From: Nitrospira sp.
GTDB taxonomy: Bacteria > Nitrospirota > Nitrospiria > Nitrospirales > Nitrospiraceae
Direction of reading: 5' to 3'
Assembly: GCA_029865345.1 (NCBI GenBank)
Contig: JAOUHD010000014.1
Location: 1-34,419 of the forward strand
Length of the DNA: 34,419 bases
The position numbers and the translations under genes are program-made. How positions within the stretch are numbered: the first letter of the stretch is position 1; every line of letters begins with the position of its first letter. The notes beneath the pieces are model-generated. The model saw nothing but the letters and a program-made list of their open reading frames with translations, had not been told where the DNA came from and made no database searches. Positions 17,562-25,440 of this stretch are shown piece by piece.

Positions 17562-18050
17562 ATGGCGGCTGTTGATTATTTTCTCAAGATCTCGGGGATT
17601 GAGGGCGAGAGCAATGATCTGAAACATAAGGGCGACATCCACCTGGATTCGTGGTCGTTTGGGGGCACACAAACGGGGGGCGAGCATTTTGCCGGTGGTG
17701 GGGGAGGGGGGAAGTTCTCGGCGCAAGATTTTCATTTTACGTCGAAGCTCAGCAAGGCTTCGCCGAAACTCTTTCAAGCCTGTGCCACTGGTGAACGGTT
17801 GAAGCATGCGACGCTCGTGGCGAGAAAGGCAGGCGAGGGACAGCAGGAGTACTACAAAATCACATTCAGCGACTGTCTAGTGTCTTCCTATGAGCAGGGT
17901 GGGGCTGTTGGATCGGACCTCATTCCAACGGATCAGGCGGCGTTGAGCTTCGGGAGGATTGAGATCGAGTACACGGAGCAAAAGGCGGATGGGTCGCTCG
18001 GAGCAGTTGTGAAGGGTGGCTATGACTTGAAGCTCAATAAGACTGTGTAG
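17562..18050 (+). CDS. Hcp family type VI secretion tube/effector protein
   Basis: A 162-residue protein with Hcp1-family features. The start MAAVDYFLKISGIEGES is typical, followed by a WSFGGTQTGG strand, a glycine-rich loop (GGGGGGK, about 46-52) and DFHFTSKLSKASPKLFQACATG. The C-terminal half has the usual IEIEYTEQ and GYDLKLNK strands. Hcp forms hexameric rings that stack into the type VI tube and are secreted. No other T6SS gene (TssB, TssC, VgrG, ClpV) is in the window, so this is an orphan copy; it may serve a distant cluster, act as a secreted protein, or be a relic. A very strong GGAGGG site precedes the ATG. The upstream spacer dyad suggests dedicated control. Confidence 0.88.
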   Translation: MAAVDYFLKISGIEGESNDLKHKGDIHLDSWSFGGTQTGGEHFAGGGGGGKFSAQDFHFTSKLSKASPKLFQACATGERLKHATLVARKAGEGQQEYYKITFSDCLVSSYEQGGAVGSDLIPTDQAALSFGRIEIEYTEQKADGSLGAVVKGGYDLKLNKTV

Positions 18051-18084
18051 GGGACGGAAGGGGACAGATCCAGGGAGACCGTGT

Positions 18085-18450
18085 CTAGACGGCGACCGGG
18101 CTGAGGGTCAGTTCTGCTTCATCGACTTGGTTGGAGACGACGGAGACTTCTCCGCCTTCGACCAGATCGGTGAAGTACTCACGGACTCCCTGTGCGTACC
18201 GAAGAAACTCGATCCCGAACTGGTTGTCTTTGTGCCATCGCACGATTGAGACCTCGACGGCGAGCGGAGATTCCGTTTCAGGAGCCTCGACGTGCAGCGC
18301 GAGGTAGCTGCCTGGCGTCAGGGCCACATTGCTTTGCATTCTGCAGCCTGTTGCAGAAAGATCGAAGAGGGTTCCTTCTCCTGCGCCATTGTCGGTCTGG
18401 ACGCTGGCGGGGTACCGGACATATTTTCTTGAGCTGCACCGGAGCTGCAT
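18085..18450 (-). CDS. PilZ domain protein
   Basis: A 121-residue, single-domain protein. It has the two c-di-GMP contact motifs of PilZ: RKYVR with R8 and R12, and DLSATG with D30, S32 and G35, followed by a beta-barrel pattern ending near IEFLRYAQGVREYFTDLV. It should bind cyclic di-GMP and pass the signal to an unknown partner, for example a motility, secretion or exopolysaccharide system. It converges with hcp (34 bp between stops) and diverges from the DUF5069 gene. AGGTT lies just before the ATG. A functional link to Hcp is possible but shown only by proximity. Confidence 0.85.
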   Translation of the reverse strand: MQLRCSSRKYVRYPASVQTDNGAGEGTLFDLSATGCRMQSNVALTPGSYLALHVEAPETESPLAVEVSIVRWHKDNQFGIEFLRYAQGVREYFTDLVEGGEVSVVSNQVDEAELTLSPVAV

Positions 18451-18599
18451 ATCAACCTCGCTGTTAGTGCCTTTATCGGCAGTGCCAAATAAAACTTAAA
18501 TATGCTGGCTCTACAATTCCTCTTCCCCTGGTTCCTGCTAGACGCGACTGCGTTCATGCTTGTATCGTACGTGTGACTCTTAATCTGGAGAACCGAGCC

Positions 18600-19037
18600 A
18601 TGACGCAACAAAGCTATCCCCGAAGCCCTAAGGCTCTCCTCGGCGGCATCGCTCATCTCGGGCGGTTGATCGACAAGATTTGTCTGCGCCATGCCGGGCA
18701 GATTCAGGATTACAACTACATCACTGTGGGGTTCGATCAGTATCTTGTCGAGTTTCTTGGGATCGACGCGAAATCGTTCGAACAGCGTGTCTTGGCAGGT
18801 GGGACGGATGAGGAGCTGCTTGCCTGGGTGGGGGCCAATGGCCGCAAGCCATCTGAGCAGGAAATCGCGCAATGGACACAGGCTCTACTGGCTTCCGGAC
18901 CAAAAGATGACCCAGCTCGCCAGAGATTTCAAGGTCGTTTGAAGGACATCGCGACCAAGCGCGGTGTGACCGTGGGTTCCTTGCCATCTGTGACGACCTG
19001 GGCGGATGTGATCGAACTTGATGAAGAACGTCTCTGA
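18600..19037 (+). CDS. DUF5069 domain protein
   Basis: A 145-residue soluble protein from the chosen start. It opens MTQQSYPRSPKALLGGIAHLGRLIDKI, followed by YNYITVGFDQYLVEFLGID, which are the conserved blocks of the DUF5069 family. No function is established for the family. The ATG at 18600 is preferred over the GTG nine codons upstream because a GGAGAA site lies about 10 bases before it and it gives the usual family start. A small membrane protein gene follows 16 bp downstream, possibly in the same transcript. Confidence 0.82.
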   Translation: MTQQSYPRSPKALLGGIAHLGRLIDKICLRHAGQIQDYNYITVGFDQYLVEFLGIDAKSFEQRVLAGGTDEELLAWVGANGRKPSEQEIAQWTQALLASGPKDDPARQRFQGRLKDIATKRGVTVGSLPSVTTWADVIELDEERL

Positions 19038-19053
19038 GTATCGTGGTCTCTCC

Positions 19054-19472
19054 ATGCCAGACCCTCGTCTCCTCCAGTTTCTGGTCTTATCGCCATTCTG
19101 AACGTGCTGCATCTGGTCGACCACATCTTCCGAGGGGATTTTCACTGGCCGATTGACGAGCAGTCGGTGGGGTTCATCGGCGTGGCAACCATTATTCTGA
19201 GTGGGATGGGACTTAGTGTGCGGCTCTATCAGTCAGGCCAGGTTGGACTACGGTTCTGGGTGATGGTCGGAGTGCTTGGTCTAGGACTTGGGTGGCTTTC
19301 ACATTTCAGCCCGATGACTGACCAGCCGGTGGCGGTCATCTACCATACGTATACGGCTCCCTGGGCAGGGAGCTTGGCGGTAGGTTGCCTAGTTCTGCTC
19401 CTATTCTCTGTATTGGGTGCGACAGTCTTTGCCGGATATCTGTGGCAGCGAAATGCTTACCCTGATCGGTGA
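19054..19472 (+). pseudogene. Small membrane protein with apparent frameshift near its start
   Basis: The long frame from 19104 reads LHLVDHIFRGDFHWP and then three hydrophobic segments, about 122 residues in all, but its only close start is a GTG inside what looks like a membrane helix. Reading upstream in the same frame gives LIAILNV with no start codon. An ATG at 19054 in the next frame reads MPDPRLLQFLVL and meets a stop at 19099-19101. Joining the two at GTCTTATC (19084-19091) gives a natural helix, LLQFLVL then IAILNVLHLVDH. One missing base explains this. It could be a real mutation, a sequencing error or a shortened protein starting at 19104. Its function is unknown. Confidence 0.6.
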
Positions 19473-19485
19473 AACCGAATCGGTC

Positions 19486-20118
19486 CTATCTCAATTCTGT
19501 CCACCCGCCTGTTTGCGAGCGAAAGGCCAGTTGGCGCGTCGTGGTGCGAATCATAGTCACGTCGTTGGTCTGGTCGATGGATTGTATCTGTTCGTGCGCC
19601 GACCAGCGCATGGTAAAGAAACCTCCGGTGAATGCGGAAAACACCAGGGCTCGCTCAGAGGTAATCACAACGATGACATGGCCGCGACCCTGCAGTTGTT
19701 TGACGGTTTCATTCGGCCCCAACGCATCGCTGAACCAATGGCCACGACTTTCTTGAAACCCATGGACTCGCCGGTTGGTCTGCACCACAAGCAGGCGTGG
19801 CAGTACCTGATGCCGTTCAACCTGCTCTTCGACACCCAGCTGCACCTCTGTCCATCGACGTAAGCCAGAAGCGAAGCCCAACAGTCGGCGGGTGGTCTGG
19901 GCAAAGCCGGCTGGTCCCTGAGCCGCCGTGGTGACGAGTGTTTCATTGACCCCCAATGGTTCCTCGACAGGACTGCCACCTCCTGGGAGCGCAACGACTC
20001 TGTCTTTGACGACCGTGACTAGGACATCGATCTGGCGAACTTGTGCGAAGGCAGGACTTGAACCCAGGGAAACTAGGATCACAAGCGCAAGCGTGACGTA
20101 ACTGGTGGTGGAAAGCAT
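19486..20118 (-). CDS. Secreted protein of unknown function
   Basis: A 210-residue protein from the chosen ATG. Residues 1-26 are a clear Sec signal peptide (hydrophobic core TLALVILVSLGSS, cleavage after AFA before Q). The mature part is rich in beta-strand patterns such as HVIVVITSERALVFSAFTGGFF and IQSIDQTNDVTMIRTTTRQLAF. These resemble a repeated propeller-like or beta-barrel exported domain, but I recognise no family. The open frame extends 22 codons upstream, but that would bury the signal peptide. It is convergent with the frameshifted membrane gene. Periplasmic or outer-membrane location is inferred. Confidence 0.65.
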   Translation of the reverse strand: MLSTTSYVTLALVILVSLGSSPAFAQVRQIDVLVTVVKDRVVALPGGGSPVEEPLGVNETLVTTAAQGPAGFAQTTRRLLGFASGLRRWTEVQLGVEEQVERHQVLPRLLVVQTNRRVHGFQESRGHWFSDALGPNETVKQLQGRGHVIVVITSERALVFSAFTGGFFTMRWSAHEQIQSIDQTNDVTMIRTTTRQLAFRSQTGGWTELR

Positions 20119-20281
20119 CGGCATTCCGTTCGTAGGGCTGGTTGAGTGTCGCCTACCCATAAAGCATCTTGCAACAGATCGCACCGGAGGTTCTCATGGA
20201 AAGCCTATGGTGGCAATAGAGCGCCATCGGCCCGTTAGGGCCGACGACCGGTACTCGCTTTCCGTCGAATGGCAATAGGTT

Positions 20282-20713
20282 CTACAGGGCGGGCAGGGTC
20301 AGTAACTTCTTCATTTCGCAGTGTGCAAGAACGACGTCTGGGGCACGCTGTAGTGCCTCATAGTAACTCCGCTCATATCCATCACCGAGTTCCGAGGGGC
20401 GAATGAGTGATCGCACCTCGGTCAACAAGACCGCTACATCATCGACGCTCAGTTGGTCCTTGCCATCGAGCAATTCATCGATACGGACAACCATGTTGGA
20501 AAGCGGATGCAGCCAGGTAAACCACGGGTCGTTCATCACCAACTGTAAGAGTTGGCCGGTGCTGTCCACTCGACCGTAAATGCGCTCATAGGTTAGCTGT
20601 TCGGCGACGATCAAGGCCTTATGCAGCCCTAAGAGTCCATACCGAACATCCGCCAAGGTTTTCCTGAGCGGGTTGGTTTCTCGAATCTGTGTCTGTTTCG
20701 ATGAAAGAGCCAT
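20282..20713 (-). CDS. Conserved hypothetical soluble protein
   Basis: A 143-residue, mostly helical protein with no signal or membrane segment. Its core, LLQLVMNDPWFTWLHPLSNMVVRIDELL (about 55-82), is a pattern I associate with small uncharacterised proteins in various bacteria, but no function is known to me. The start has AGGA about 9 bases upstream. It stands alone, with about 200 featureless bases before it and a secreted-protein gene after it. Confidence 0.7.
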   Translation of the reverse strand: MALSSKQTQIRETNPLRKTLADVRYGLLGLHKALIVAEQLTYERIYGRVDSTGQLLQLVMNDPWFTWLHPLSNMVVRIDELLDGKDQLSVDDVAVLLTEVRSLIRPSELGDGYERSYYEALQRAPDVVLAHCEMKKLLTLPAL

Positions 20714-20917
20714 ATAAATAATCCTAGGTCAATGAGAAAATAGGGACTCAGGGGCCTTCATGTGTGAAGAGTCAATCACGTTATATGCTCTTATCGGTGA
20801 TCAGCGGTTTGTTCTGTAGTCGCAACGGGGGGCATGGCGATGGGTTGGTTGGGGGCAGATATTCATCGCTATCATCCGAGCCGAGTTGGTTCTGTGGCGT
20901 GCCAGAAGTCAGCGTCA

Positions 20918-21745
20918 TTATTCGCGTAATTCTGAGGATAGGGAGACAGCAGCCTGCCGCCGGTTCGGATTCTGTGCACCCGTTCCTTCCGAAGACATAT
21001 GTTTCTGTGGGCTGAGAAGGTTCCCATAGAAGGCAAATAGCTCACCGGTCAGACGGGTTGCGTTCTCCGGATCGGTTGGGTGTTTTCGCCGGATATAGTC
21101 GTTGAGCACCAGGCCTTGGGCGGTTTTATGGACATGCGGCTGGTCCAGGTTCATACGGTAGCGCTCGATGGCGTTGGCGACGCGACTGATGAAGATCACG
21201 GTACCATCTGGTTCCAGCCGCTCGACGATTCCCACATGGGTCAGAGGATCGTTCAACTTGCCGTCTCCGTTGAAATCCCATGTATTATCGAAAAACACGA
21301 GATCGCCTGGGTTGATATTCGACTCTCGATGAAGGGTGCCATGCTGACGCACATGATTGTGAATGAGTCTGACGCCGTTCCCTTTCGGATCATTGAACGC
21401 TCCACGATACAGATCGATCCCGTGCTCCAGGAAGATGGCACGTGTCACCCCCGCACAGTCGTAGGCGATCCGCTTGCCCTGGCTTGCAATGGCCCGTGCT
21501 CCGACGAGCCGTGCTGCAGACTCGACGATGGCTAATCGGCTGGGGAGAGATGTCATGAAGGATGTTGGGTGACTCCCTGGGCCTGATCTGGGAGCAGGCT
21601 GCGGCAATGCCGGTACGTCACGAGGCTCCATCTTGCTTGCTGAGAGTGGGGGCGCAATGATTGCTCGCTTCCGCGTCTGAGCCGGCTGGGTGCAGCCCAC
21701 GAGAGTCGTGATCACAAGAACAACTATGATCAGGACGAAAGGCAT
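20918..21745 (-). CDS. Lipoprotein with NlpC/P60 (CHAP)-type cysteine hydrolase domain
   Basis: A 275-residue lipoprotein: lipobox LVGC with C18, then a proline-rich linker to about 60. The catalytic domain shows YDCAGVTRAIF with nucleophile C97 and PLTHVGIVE with H170. Between them, GDLVFFDNTWDFNGDGKLND (147-166) contains an EF-hand-like DxNxDG loop directly before the catalytic histidine, which may bind calcium. Such enzymes cut peptide bonds in peptidoglycan, here from the inner leaflet of the outer membrane or the inner membrane. The AAA+ ATPase gene ends 6 bp upstream on the same strand, so the two are probably co-transcribed. Exact bond specificity is unknown. Confidence 0.8.
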   Translation of the reverse strand: MPFVLIIVVLVITTLVGCTQPAQTRKRAIIAPPLSASKMEPRDVPALPQPAPRSGPGSHPTSFMTSLPSRLAIVESAARLVGARAIASQGKRIAYDCAGVTRAIFLEHGIDLYRGAFNDPKGNGVRLIHNHVRQHGTLHRESNINPGDLVFFDNTWDFNGDGKLNDPLTHVGIVERLEPDGTVIFISRVANAIERYRMNLDQPHVHKTAQGLVLNDYIRRKHPTDPENATRLTGELFAFYGNLLSPQKHMSSEGTGAQNPNRRQAAVSLSSELRE

Positions 21746-21751
21746 CGGTGG

Positions 21752-23311
21752 TTACCGCACGTTCACAAATCGGCCTTGGGCTGTCTGCCGAAGCGCATCG
21801 ATGTCTTCACGCCGGGTGACTGAAAGCGGAACCGTCTGGGTCAATTCTTCGATGAGCAGGTCGGTCGTGAGCGGAGTTTTTTGATGCAGCGCTCGATAGA
21901 GGGCCGTGACCACCGCCTGTTCGATTTCTGAGCCGCTGAAGCCGTCGCTTGCGCTGACGATCTTGCTCAGGTCGAACGTCTTGCTGTCCTGCTTCCGGAG
22001 GCCCAGGTGAATCTTCCAGATGGATTCCCGTTCGGTATGGTCTGGCAGATCGACGAAAAAGATCTCATCGAATCGCCCTTTGCGCAGGAGTTCGGGCGGC
22101 AATGACGACAGATTGTTGGCTGTGGCGACGACGAATACGTCCTGCTTTTTTTCCTGCAGCCACGTGAGAAAGGCACCGAAGAGTCGGCGACTCAACCCTG
22201 CGTCGGCGTCGCCGCTTCCTCCGCCGGCGACCATCGCTTTCTCGATTTCGTCGATCCAGAGGACAATCGGGGACAAGGATTCCGCCATTTCAATCGCCTT
22301 GCGGAAATTCTTTTCCGATTCGCCAACAAACTTGTCAAATAACCGGCCGGCATCGAGTTTCAAGAGCGGGAGTTTCCATTCCCGTGCGATGGCCTTGGCG
22401 GCGAGCGACTTACCGCAACCTGGCACCCCCACCAGCATGATGCCGCGAGGCGGGGTGAGATTGAGCGCTTTGGCTTCGGCGGTAAACCCTACTTGGGCGC
22501 GATCCAGCCAGGACTTCAGATTGGTGAAGCCTCCCAACTCAAACCGATTGTCCTCCACGGGATAGTATTCCAAGAGGCCGCCGTCCTTGATCGCCTGCAC
22601 CTTACGTTGCAGGATAGTTTGGACATCCCTGGGAGAGAGAGAGCCTCGTTCCACGATGCATTGGGCGATGACCTGGCGAGCTTGGTGGAGCGTCATCCCC
22701 TGTAAGGCGCGGAGAATCGCATCGGACGCGTGGGTTGTGGGGCCGTTGTCGGCTACCTTGGTCTCGCTGATCGAGTTGAGCATACTGTGCACAAGAGTTG
22801 TCGAGCGTGGGCGAGCGGACGTTCGAGGTCCCAGCGATTGGAGCAGGCCCTGTAGCATGGATAGAAGTTCGTCTCGATCCGGCAGTTTCAGCTCGAGTCG
22901 CACCGCGATTTTGTCCAGGTCCATTGGTAGGGAAATCGGCTGACCGGTCAGCACGCAGGTGGCCCGTGATCGGCTGTAGATAGCTGCCACCTCTCGAAGC
23001 TGTCGGCAGACAGCGGGATCTTGCAGGTGCGGTCCAAGATCCTTGAGCCAAAACACCGCCTCTACAGTCAACCCATGAAGGTGCTGAAGGACCGCCAAGG
23101 GGGTCGCGGTCATCTTACTGAGGGTTGCGCTCTCGTCGGCGCGGGTGAGCCCCCTGGTGATGGACCACTCGAAAAGCGGCATGCGCTCTTGTGCGGTCAC
23201 CGATTGTAGTAAGGCCAGGACCCGCTCCTCCTCCACCGTTTCGATGACGACGAGAGGATGGGAGGAGCGAATGAGAGTACGGAGATCGTGCACGCTGGTC
23301 GACAAAGCCAT
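21752..23311 (-). CDS. Ycf46-like AAA+ ATPase
   Basis: A 519-residue cytosolic protein. The N-terminal 250 residues form a degenerate domain (start DLRTLIRSSHPLVVIETVEEERVL) typical of Ycf46-type proteins. The AAA+ core follows, with Walker A GVPGCGKS (295-302), Walker B IVLWIDEIEK (349-358, D354 and E355), sensor 1 in TANN (397-400) and arginine fingers near R410 and R413 in LLRKGRFDE. The C-terminal lid ends near 500. Ycf46 proteins are known from cyanobacteria, where one has been linked to carbon-dioxide responses; their action in other bacteria is unclear. The adjacent lipoprotein hydrolase gene suggests an envelope or cell-wall link, which is inference. Confidence 0.87.
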   Translation of the reverse strand: MALSTSVHDLRTLIRSSHPLVVIETVEEERVLALLQSVTAQERMPLFEWSITRGLTRADESATLSKMTATPLAVLQHLHGLTVEAVFWLKDLGPHLQDPAVCRQLREVAAIYSRSRATCVLTGQPISLPMDLDKIAVRLELKLPDRDELLSMLQGLLQSLGPRTSARPRSTTLVHSMLNSISETKVADNGPTTHASDAILRALQGMTLHQARQVIAQCIVERGSLSPRDVQTILQRKVQAIKDGGLLEYYPVEDNRFELGGFTNLKSWLDRAQVGFTAEAKALNLTPPRGIMLVGVPGCGKSLAAKAIAREWKLPLLKLDAGRLFDKFVGESEKNFRKAIEMAESLSPIVLWIDEIEKAMVAGGGSGDADAGLSRRLFGAFLTWLQEKKQDVFVVATANNLSSLPPELLRKGRFDEIFFVDLPDHTERESIWKIHLGLRKQDSKTFDLSKIVSASDGFSGSEIEQAVVTALYRALHQKTPLTTDLLIEELTQTVPLSVTRREDIDALRQTAQGRFVNVR

Positions 23312-23385
23312 CGGAGGGCAATGCTAGCACGAGGCCTCGGCCGGACCAAGAAAACCGGTGATTGTAACCGTCGCTGGTCGAAGGC

Positions 23386-24096
23386 TTATGTTTTGGCTGG
23401 ACTGTCAAGTGCCTTGTTGATTTCGTTGATCAGACGGCGTTCGATTTCGCTCGTTTCTTCGTGGCTCACGGTTAAGATACGCCCCCCCTGTGCGACTCGT
23501 TCGAATTCCGCCTTCACGCCGAGCTTGGTGAGACTATCAGGAAGCGCTTGAAGAGAAATGAGGTATTGATTTCTCGAGCCCGTCACTTCGAGCGAGGCCG
23601 GGTTGGAGACCTTGCGCTCCGTCACATAGACCGCCCGTTGATCGGTCTTGACGCTGACCTTCAGACGATATCCGTTGCGTGCCAGCGAATCCTCAACGAC
23701 TTTCGCCACGGCCGGCATAGGCCGAGGGAGGGTATCGGACTGCCCGCCTTTCTCCTCGATTTTGAGGGATTCTGTCATCTGCGTAGCAACCATTCGTTTG
23801 GTCTCAGCCAGCTGCAGTTCCAGTAGCTCGATCTGGTGGTTGGCTTCCACCTTCGTGGCTTCCGTCGTGCTCTTTGCGTCGCGGAGTTCTTGATTGAGCA
23901 GATCGATTTGTTGCTGCATGACCTTGTTCCCGTCCTGCAACGAGCTCAGGAGAGACTCTTGTTTGATGACCTGTCTCTTGAGCACTTCGTTTTCGGCGCG
24001 GAATGGGCTGTCATCCGGAGTACATCCAAAGACAGCCAAAACCAATAGGAACCCGACCTGTATCGACCATCGAATAAGTAGCGTTTCGTTGTGCAC
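23386..24096 (-). CDS. Coiled-coil lipoprotein
   Basis: A 236-residue protein starting at GTG, with GGGAGGA about 8 bases upstream. Hydrophobic residues 12-24 end in a lipobox-like AVFGC, with C25 as the lipid site (valine and phenylalanine before it are tolerated but not ideal). Residues about 33-110 form a long coiled coil (ENEVLKRQVIKQESLLSSLQ, then NQELRDAKSTTEATKVE). The C-terminal part from about 128 is a folded alpha/beta domain with KVSVKTDQRAVYVTERKVS. No family is recognised. It sits 74 bp upstream of the Ycf46-like ATPase and probably shares its transcript. An envelope scaffold role is a guess. Confidence 0.7.
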   Translation of the reverse strand: MHNETLLIRWSIQVGFLLVLAVFGCTPDDSPFRAENEVLKRQVIKQESLLSSLQDGNKVMQQQIDLLNQELRDAKSTTEATKVEANHQIELLELQLAETKRMVATQMTESLKIEEKGGQSDTLPRPMPAVAKVVEDSLARNGYRLKVSVKTDQRAVYVTERKVSNPASLEVTGSRNQYLISLQALPDSLTKLGVKAEFERVAQGGRILTVSHEETSEIERRLINEINKALDSPAKT

Positions 24097-24473
24097 GCGA
24101 GCGTCCTCCCAATTCGGTGGGTGAATTATCTACACTTCTGATGAACTTGTCCATGTGATATCCGATAGGTGTCCGTTCCTGCGACTCACCAATATGCCTT
24201 GTGGGTGAACGCCACAGTCGCACGTATCCTGTCGTTGTTGCCTTTGCTTTTCATGCAGTTGTCGGCGGCGATGGAGAGAAAACAGACTGCGCTGAGTCCT
24301 ATAGCGAGAGGACTATGGTCCATACGGCCGGATCATTGAGGGCAAATTTCCCATGTCTCAGATCCAATTGGTCCCGTTGGAATACAGGGTGGTGTCTTGG
24401 CACGCTAACCATAGTGGATCTCTGGTCTGCTCGCTTGCGCTTTCTGCTCGTTGGACTGTAGCATGCCCGTATA
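24097..24473. other. Intergenic region between the lipoprotein and MBL-fold genes
   Basis: No gene is supported in these 377 bases; short frames on both strands lack family likeness. It serves as a divergent control region. One inverted repeat, AGTCCT-N8-AGGACT (24295-24314), is present. A TATAAT at 24470-24475 overlaps the first possible ATG of the next gene. No T-run terminator is visible. Confidence 0.5.
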
Positions 24474-25112
24474 ATGACTGCCTTGGTTCGGAAGACCTTT
24501 TCGGTTCCACCCCTCGGTTGTAACTGCTCAATCATCGGTGATCCCGTCACGAAACAAGCGGTCGTCATCGACCCCGGCGGCGCGCCGGAGCGAATTCTCC
24601 AGGAGGTGCAGCAACTGGGGTTCACCGTCAACCGCATCCTCCATACGCATGCCCATCTCGACCACTTTCTGGCGTCCAGCGAGATCAAGAAGGCGACCGG
24701 AGCGGCGATTTGCCTGCATCAAGACGATCTGCAACTGTGGAATAACCTCGAACTGCAATGTCGGGTTTTTGGAGTGTCATATGTGCCGGCACTGGCGCCG
24801 GACCATTGGCTGACAGATGAAGAAAAGGTGATGCTGGGGCAGGTGCCGATAGTTGCACTCCATACACCGGGCCATACGCCTGGATCGATGAGTTTCCATG
24901 TGCCGAATGACAAGCTCCTGTTGGCCGGGGATACGCTTTTTCGGGGAAGCATTGGGCGGACCGACTTATGGGGCGGCAACTTTGAGACCATCGAGGAGTC
25001 GATTCGTGAACGACTCTACACCCTCGATGAAACTACGACAGTTGTGACTGGTCATGGGCCGGATACCGAAATCGGTCTCGAAAAAGAATCAAATCAGTTT
25101 GTTCGTGTATGA
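24474..25112 (+). CDS. MBL-fold metallo-hydrolase (glyoxalase II-like)
   Basis: A 212-residue zinc hydrolase of the metallo-beta-lactamase fold. The THAHLDH motif gives H59, H61, D63 and H64. HTPGHTPGS gives H134, AGDTLF gives D153 and TGHGPDT gives H194, so both metal sites are complete. This is the YcbL-type group related to hydroxyacylglutathione hydrolase; thioester hydrolysis such as S-lactoylglutathione is likely but not certain. The ATG at 24474 overlaps a perfect TATAAT. If that box is the -10, the in-frame TTG at 24483, seven bases after it, is the better start and would give MVRKTFSVPPLGCN, a usual family N-terminus. No ribosome site precedes either. It converges with the next gene, with 3 bases between stops. 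Confidence 0.87.
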   Translation: MTALVRKTFSVPPLGCNCSIIGDPVTKQAVVIDPGGAPERILQEVQQLGFTVNRILHTHAHLDHFLASSEIKKATGAAICLHQDDLQLWNNLELQCRVFGVSYVPALAPDHWLTDEEKVMLGQVPIVALHTPGHTPGSMSFHVPNDKLLLAGDTLFRGSIGRTDLWGGNFETIEESIRERLYTLDETTTVVTGHGPDTEIGLEKESNQFVRV

Positions 25113-25115
25113 GCA

Positions 25116-25436
25116 CTACTCTCTGGTCATACGCTCTTTGAGGCGCTCGATTCGCTTGTCGGTGGATTGCTTGATAAAGGTCATATTCTCGGCGAGATGT
25201 TGCTGGGCGTTGATCTTCCCTTCATCGCGACGTTTTTGCTGATCGAGCCCAAATTGGGCGATGATCGGTCCGTCTTCCTTGTAGAGTTCTTTCCAGATCT
25301 CGGTACATCGTAATTGTTTGGCGGTCGGATACTTGTCACATGGCGGATCGGCAGCCGCCGAAACTGAAGTGGTGAGGAGTGAACTGATGAGTAGAGCGGA
25401 AACACTCAACCAGTACTGACCTATGCGTGTCGTCAT
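25116..25436 (-). CDS. Small secreted protein of unknown function
   Basis: A 106-residue protein from ATG 25436, with GGAGGG about 8 bases upstream. A Sec signal peptide covers about 1-28 (SVSALLISSLLTTSVSA). The mature part has two cysteines (in DPPCDK and QLRCTE), likely a disulphide, and a charged helical tail rich in K, R and E. No family is recognised. Its ATG is only 4 bp from the divergent methyltransferase ATG, and its ribosome site lies within that gene's first codons. Confidence 0.68.
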   Translation of the reverse strand: MTTRIGQYWLSVSALLISSLLTTSVSAAADPPCDKYPTAKQLRCTEIWKELYKEDGPIIAQFGLDQQKRRDEGKINAQQHLAENMTFIKQSTDKRIERLKERMTRE

Positions 25437-25440
25437 CTGA

